A program made the translations under genes and the position numbers. A stretch of 8,950 bases of DNA from Candidatus Hecatellales archaeon (lineage in GTDB: Archaea; Thermoproteota; Bathyarchaeia; Hecatellales; Hecatellaceae). The DNA is taken from positions 1 through 8,950 of the forward strand of contig QMYD01000036.1 in NCBI GenBank assembly GCA_003662485.1. The letters are read 5' to 3'. Position 1 is the first letter of the stretch, and each line of letters begins with the position of its first letter. Below, piece after piece: positions 5,901-8,950 of this stretch. Below the pieces are notes generated by a model. The model searched no databases. It was not told the DNA's origin and was given only the letters and a program-made list of their open reading frames with translations.

Positions 5901-6946
5901 GTGGAAACCTTAATGGCTTTCAGCTTTATTTTCACGAAAACCTTCTTCCCCTTTGAAAGGCTCTGGCCTTCGAAGGCTTCCCTAGGCATCTCTGAGAAGA
6001 CTTCGAGGCTGCCTCCCAGCCTTACCTTTACGCTTACGGTTGAGCCGTTAACCTTGTAGTCCACTATTTCTCCCCTGAAAAGGTTTACGTTGGGGCCTGG
6101 AATCTCCTCTGCGGAGAGGAAGATATCCTTGGAGTTTACGGCTACCTTCCTTATGGGGCGCCCCTCATAGGGCACCGTTAGAAGTATCCCATCGCAGTCC
6201 ACCTCGGCTACGCCTCCAAGAGGCCTATAGGACTGACAGTTGAAAATGTTAAGTCTACCTGTGAACTCGAAAACCTCCTCGCAACTTGGAGAGAAAAGTA
6301 TTTCGGGTAGGGTTGAGCTTTGAAGCAGCCTACCCTTGTAGAGGATTCCAACCCTCCCACCCATCTCCTCAGCCTCAGAGAGATCATGGGTTACGAAAAT
6401 GGTTGTCAGGTTTAGGCTCCGCTGAAGCCTCTTAAGTTCGATTCTAAGATGGTAGCTTGTTTTCGGGTCTAGGTTGCTGAGAGGCTCGTCGAGTAGTAGA
6501 ACCTTCGGGTTGGCTGCTAGAGCCCTCGCCAGGGCTACCCGCTGTCTCTCCCCACAGCTCAAATCCTTGGGGTAACGGCTCTCCAAGTGGCTTATGCCCG
6601 TAAGCTTCAGGAGTTCCCTAACTTTCTCATCGACTTCCTCCCTGCTCAGGCCTCGTACTTTGAGGCTGTAGCCTACGTTTGCCTTCACGTCGAGGTGGGG
6701 GAATAGAACCGAGTTCTGGGGAACATAGCCTACTCTCCTAAGTTCTGCGGGGAGATGGTCTACAGGTTTACCGTTGAAGAGAACGGTGCCCCTATACGGG
6801 GTTAACCCCGCTATAACGTTTAGGAGGGTGGTCTTCCCCGAACCCGTAGGGCCTAGAAGCGTGAAGAACTCGCCGTCCTCAACCCTCAGGTTTACGTCGC
6901 ACAGGATGTAGTCGTTGGAGACATTTCTCAACTCCACGCTGGGCAT
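5897..6946 (-). CDS. ABC transporter ATPase, ModC/WtpC-like with TOBE-type C-terminus
   Basis: This is the energising subunit of an ABC importer, 349 residues. It has Walker A GPTGSGKT (32-39), Q-loop Gln77 in VPQN, signature LSCGERQR (129-136), Walker B VLLLDEP (149-155), D-loop NLD (158-160) and H-loop His187 in VTHD. The signature has cysteine at its first glycine position (LSGGE in most relatives). Beyond about residue 230 lies a 120-residue extension ending in a likely TOBE domain (about 286-346, FRGEIVDYKVNGSTVSVKV), as in molybdate, sulfate and spermidine ATPases. NitT/TauT ATPases are usually about 250-270 residues and lack it, so this ATPase does not match the class of its partner permease. 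ATG 6946 lies one base after the permease stop with GGAGGT six bases upstream. Confidence 0.92.
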   Translation of the reverse strand: MPSVELRNVSNDYILCDVNLRVEDGEFFTLLGPTGSGKTTLLNVIAGLTPYRGTVLFNGKPVDHLPAELRRVGYVPQNSVLFPHLDVKANVGYSLKVRGLSREEVDEKVRELLKLTGISHLESRYPKDLSCGERQRVALARALAANPKVLLLDEPLSNLDPKTSYHLRIELKRLQRSLNLTTIFVTHDLSEAEEMGGRVGILYKGRLLQSSTLPEILFSPSCEEVFEFTGRLNIFNCQSYRPLGGVAEVDCDGILLTVPYEGRPIRKVAVNSKDIFLSAEEIPGPNVNLFRGEIVDYKVNGSTVSVKVRLGGSLEVFSEMPREAFEGQSLSKGKKVFVKIKLKAIKVST

Positions 6947-6947
6947 C

Positions 6948-7694
6948 TTAAAACCTCCATCTGGTTAGTCTCCGCTCCAGGAGGAGGAGAAGCTTCTCAG
7001 AGCAGAGGCATGCGAGGGATAGAACCATCAAGCAGGCCATTATAACGTCAACTCTTAGGAGGCTTTCCGAACTTATGAGGAGAGCTCCAATCCCCGTGGG
7101 GATGGCAACCATTTCGGCTGCTATGATTACTCTCCAAGCCATTCCAGCTTCAAGCCTTAAACCCGTGAAGATGTTTGGGAGGGCTAGGGGCAGAATAATG
7201 GTGGTTAGAAGCTGCCTCTTAGAGGCTCCAAGAGTTCTAGCGATGTTGATAACCTCCCTATCCACCGACCTTATGCCTGTAACCGTGTTGTAGAGGATAG
7301 GGAAGAAGGAGCATAGGAAGACTATTGTAACGGGTAGGGCTTCACCTACCCCTATCCAAAGCATTAGGAGGGGAAGCCAGCCTAAGGCAGGTATAGGCAT
7401 TAGAAGACTGAATATTGGGTGTAGAGCCCTATTAACAGCCTCATTATAGCCCATTAAGATGCCTACACCTATCCCTGCTATGGCTCCCAAAACGAAGCCT
7501 GCCAGAACTCTTACTAGGCTGCTGACGAAGTTCTCTGCAAGGATTCCGCTGCCAATTAGCATATACATGGTTACCATTACATGTGAGAAGGGTGGGAAAA
7601 GGTATTGAGGGAAAAATTCAGCCCTAGCAATGGCCTCCCAAATGGCTAAAAACGCTAGGATAGGGATAACCCATAAGATTTTCTCCGCCTTCAT
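6948..7694 (-). CDS. ABC transporter permease, NitT/TauT (SsuC/TauC) type
   Basis: This 248-residue inner-membrane protein is the channel subunit of an importer. About six hydrophobic segments can be seen, near residues 7-24, 60-82, 93-112, 119-138, 185-205 and 216-235. The cytoplasmic EAA loop that docks the ATPase is ARTLGASKRQLLTTIILPLA (152-171), and the text around it (NIFTGLRLEAGMAWRVIIAAEM) is typical of the taurine, sulfonate, nitrate and thiamine-precursor permeases. The length is normal for that class. ATG 7694 overlaps the binding-protein stop as ATGA with no clear Shine-Dalgarno site, so translation probably depends on the upstream gene. The substrate cannot be read from the sequence. 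The neighbours suggest an oxyanion or the hydroxylase substrate. Confidence 0.93.
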   Translation of the reverse strand: MKAEKILWVIPILAFLAIWEAIARAEFFPQYLFPPFSHVMVTMYMLIGSGILAENFVSSLVRVLAGFVLGAIAGIGVGILMGYNEAVNRALHPIFSLLMPIPALGWLPLLMLWIGVGEALPVTIVFLCSFFPILYNTVTGIRSVDREVINIARTLGASKRQLLTTIILPLALPNIFTGLRLEAGMAWRVIIAAEMVAIPTGIGALLISSESLLRVDVIMACLMVLSLACLCSEKLLLLLERRLTRWRF

Positions 7695-8692
7695 GACTGA
7701 GAACCGAGAAAGCTTAAATCCACTAAATCTTCAGCTTTAAGCCTTTCATCCAGGTAGCCCAATTTATACGATAGGTCTATGTATTGCTGGATAACCCTAA
7801 CGTCAACCTTTGTCGTATATTCAAGGTTATTCATGGACTTTAGAAGTAGCTTGGGAGTTATGGCTTCTATCTGGGGGTTTAACACTTCAGTTTTAACGCC
7901 TTGAGGTGAAGTCTCCCTAAGCTCTTCTGCGAGAATTTCCGCAGCTTCAAGCCTATGCTCATTTATGAATTTTGTCCCCCTCTCAGTTATTTTGACAAGC
8001 TTTCTAACGGCTTCCGGATTATTCCTAATCAAGTCTTCCTTAACCACTAGGACGCTTCCCTCCATTTCAGGCCATATTTCTTGGCTTCTAGCAATAACGT
8101 GGAAACCCCTAGAGGCGGCTAGCGTAGCCCAATGCTCTGGAATAAATGCAGCGTCTATTTTCCCAGTAGCTAAAAGCATAACCTGCATCGGTGGGTTTGC
8201 ACGTCGAACCTCCACATTCTTCAAGCCATACTTTTCCATCACTAGGTGGAGGAAGAGATCCGTCTGGGAGCCCTCACGAACGCAGCCTACACGTTTTCCT
8301 TCCAAGTCCTTAAGCGTCTTTATCTCAGGCTTCCCAACCACCACGTATCCATGGAAGTGGGTTCCGGCAACAATTTTTATCGGCACCCCCCTAGCATAGG
8401 CCATTATCGCTGGCCCAAGGCATAGGTAGGCGGCGTCTATATCTCCCCGTGCTAGGGCTGCTGAGAGAGCCACACCCGTAACATAAGTGTTAAAGCATGT
8501 TACGTTTAGTCCCTCCTCTTTAAACCAGCCCTTATGCTTAGCAATATAGCCACAGGCAGCATGATTATTATACTCCACCGCAAGCCTAAGAGAGGCTTGA
8601 GACTGCTGAGGGAAATACAATACTATTCCTAAGACGGCGAGAACGAGTAGGCTGCCTATAGCCAGCCGGCGAATCATCGAATTCATAAACAT
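7691..8692 (-). CDS. ABC substrate-binding protein, NitT/TauT (NMT1/THI5-like) type
   Basis: This 333-residue extracytoplasmic protein captures the transported substrate. The N-terminus is a signal peptide or membrane anchor: basic IRR (7-9) and a hydrophobic stretch about 10-27. The mature part begins near LRLAVEYNNHAACGYIAKHK (35-54) and continues with GWFKEEGLNV, ALARGDIDAAYLCLGPA (79-95) and TLKDLEGKRVGC (126-137), the wording of nitrate/sulfonate/taurine/NMT1-like binding proteins. It lacks ModA- or WtpA-type wording. It is the first gene of the operon. Three in-frame ATGs are possible (8692, 8686, 8677) and none has a Shine-Dalgarno site. A TATA-like TTTTATTAA at 8707-8699 would put a leaderless transcript at about 8677 (MIRRLAIG), so the true start may be 15 bases later than given. 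Confidence 0.9.
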   Translation of the reverse strand: MFMNSMIRRLAIGSLLVLAVLGIVLYFPQQSQASLRLAVEYNNHAACGYIAKHKGWFKEEGLNVTCFNTYVTGVALSAALARGDIDAAYLCLGPAIMAYARGVPIKIVAGTHFHGYVVVGKPEIKTLKDLEGKRVGCVREGSQTDLFLHLVMEKYGLKNVEVRRANPPMQVMLLATGKIDAAFIPEHWATLAASRGFHVIARSQEIWPEMEGSVLVVKEDLIRNNPEAVRKLVKITERGTKFINEHRLEAAEILAEELRETSPQGVKTEVLNPQIEAITPKLLLKSMNNLEYTTKVDVRVIQQYIDLSYKLGYLDERLKAEDLVDLSFLGSQS

Positions 8693-8740
8693 TTAAGCTT
8701 AATAAAACCTTTATGTAAGCATAACTGTTTATCTTTTAGG
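8693..8740. promoter_or_regulatory. Divergent promoter region between transporter operon and moeA
   Basis: Only about 48 bases separate the two divergent genes. On the plus strand AAAACC (8704-8709) followed by TTTATGTA (8710-8717) looks like a BRE plus TATA box; its centre is about 27 bases before TTG 8741, the spacing expected for leaderless moeA transcription. On the minus strand TAAAGG followed by TTTTATTAA (8707-8699) is a possible BRE/TATA about 26 bases before ATG 8677. The two promoters would overlap almost completely, so one bound protein could control both directions. This is read by eye and not scored. Confidence 0.5.
8711..8724. repeat. Inverted repeat TTATG-N4-CATAA, possible operator
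   Basis: Two perfect five-base arms (8711-8715 and 8720-8724) flank TAAG. The repeat covers the moeA TATA-like element and lies just upstream of the minus-strand one, so a dimeric regulator bound here could affect both. A second palindrome, TTAAGCTTAA (8693-8702), lies beside it. Short palindromes are common in AT-rich promoters, so operator function is only a suggestion; the Tfx-like protein of this operon is the obvious candidate. Confidence 0.3.
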
Positions 8741-8950
8741 TTGGATAGGCGTGAGCTTAGCCCCGTGCAGCCTGAGGAGGGTCTAGCCAGAGCTCTCAAA
8801 ACGTCAGTTTTAAAGCCTGAGGTTGAGGAGGTAGGCGTGTGGGAGGCTTATGGCAGAAGGCTTGCTGAAGATGTCAAGGTTACCATGGAAATCCCCCCAT
8901 ACCATATGGCCTTCTTCGACGGCTACGCTGTGAGAGTGGAAAGCCTGAAA
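8741..8950 (+). CDS. moeA: MoeA-like molybdopterin molybdotransferase (N-terminal part, cut by window end)
   Basis: About 70 codons of a plus-strand gene run off the window. MoeA inserts molybdate into adenylylated molybdopterin, the last common step of cofactor synthesis. The visible part has the MoeA N-terminal pattern: a helix SPVQPEEGLARALKTSVLKP, then VGVWEAYGRRLAEDV and IPPYHMAFFDGYAV. The aspartate of DGYAV corresponds to the essential Asp59 of E. coli MoeA, but the residues before it (HMAFF) differ from the usual DNSAM or DRSAM. TTG 8741 is the likeliest start, suited to a leaderless transcript; GTG 8765 is an alternative that would cut into the first helix, and no in-frame ATG lies upstream. 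Its divergent position from a molybdenum-enzyme operon fits the assignment. Confidence 0.82.
   Translation, partial: MDRRELSPVQPEEGLARALKTSVLKPEVEEVGVWEAYGRRLAEDVKVTMEIPPYHMAFFDGYAVRVESLK

Noticed and set aside
8765..8767. GTG start for moeA
   Set aside because: It would remove part of the first conserved helix, and the TTG at 8741 is better placed relative to the TATA-like element; it remains a weaker alternative.
1..8950. CRISPR arrays, tRNA or rRNA genes, insertion sequences, phage or defence genes
   Set aside because: No spaced direct repeats, cloverleaf-like segments, transposase motifs or terminal inverted repeats were seen; nearly all bases belong to metabolic or transport genes.

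Overview
The window looks archaeal, most likely from a thermophilic member of the Thermoproteota/Bathyarchaeia side of the tree. It encodes a Tfx-family regulator, a family I know only from archaea. It has BRE/TATA-like promoter elements and possibly leaderless starts, mixed ATG/GTG/TTG starts, strong GGAGG Shine-Dalgarno sites inside operons, and arginine codons dominated by AGG/AGA. The exact lineage cannot be fixed from this sequence alone. Genes are very tightly packed: no stretch above about 70 bases lacks a gene, and there are no tRNAs, rRNAs, CRISPR arrays or insertion sequences that I can see.

Layout. At the left end, on the plus strand, are the last 28 codons of one gene (to 88), overlapped by a succinyl-CoA synthetase alpha-like CoA ligase subunit (76-978). 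The whole middle (986-8692) is one long minus-strand operon. Read in transcription order it encodes: a NitT/TauT-type ABC substrate-binding protein; its permease; an ABC ATPase with a ModC-like C-terminal extension; a DUF364 (putative heavy-metal chelation) protein with many cysteines; a Tfx-family DNA-binding protein; and, after the only real gap (63 bases), the three subunits of a xanthine-dehydrogenase-family molybdenum hydroxylase in the order FAD, [2Fe-2S], molybdopterin. At the right end, diverging from the operon across about 48 bases, is the start of a moeA gene (molybdate insertion into molybdopterin), cut by the window edge.

How the genes fit together. The theme is molybdenum (or tungsten): an enzyme that needs molybdopterin, the enzyme that inserts the metal, a regulator whose founding member binds the promoter of a molybdenum enzyme operon in a methanogen, and a protein of a family annotated as metal-chelating. 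The unexplained part is the transporter. Its binding protein and permease belong to the nitrate/taurine/thiamine-precursor class, not to the ModAB, WtpAB or TupAB classes, yet its ATPase resembles ModC/WtpC. It may be a new kind of molybdate/tungstate importer, or it may import the organic substrate of the hydroxylase. Almost all gene junctions in the operon overlap by 4 or 8 bases or are 1 base apart, which argues for translational coupling and a common task.
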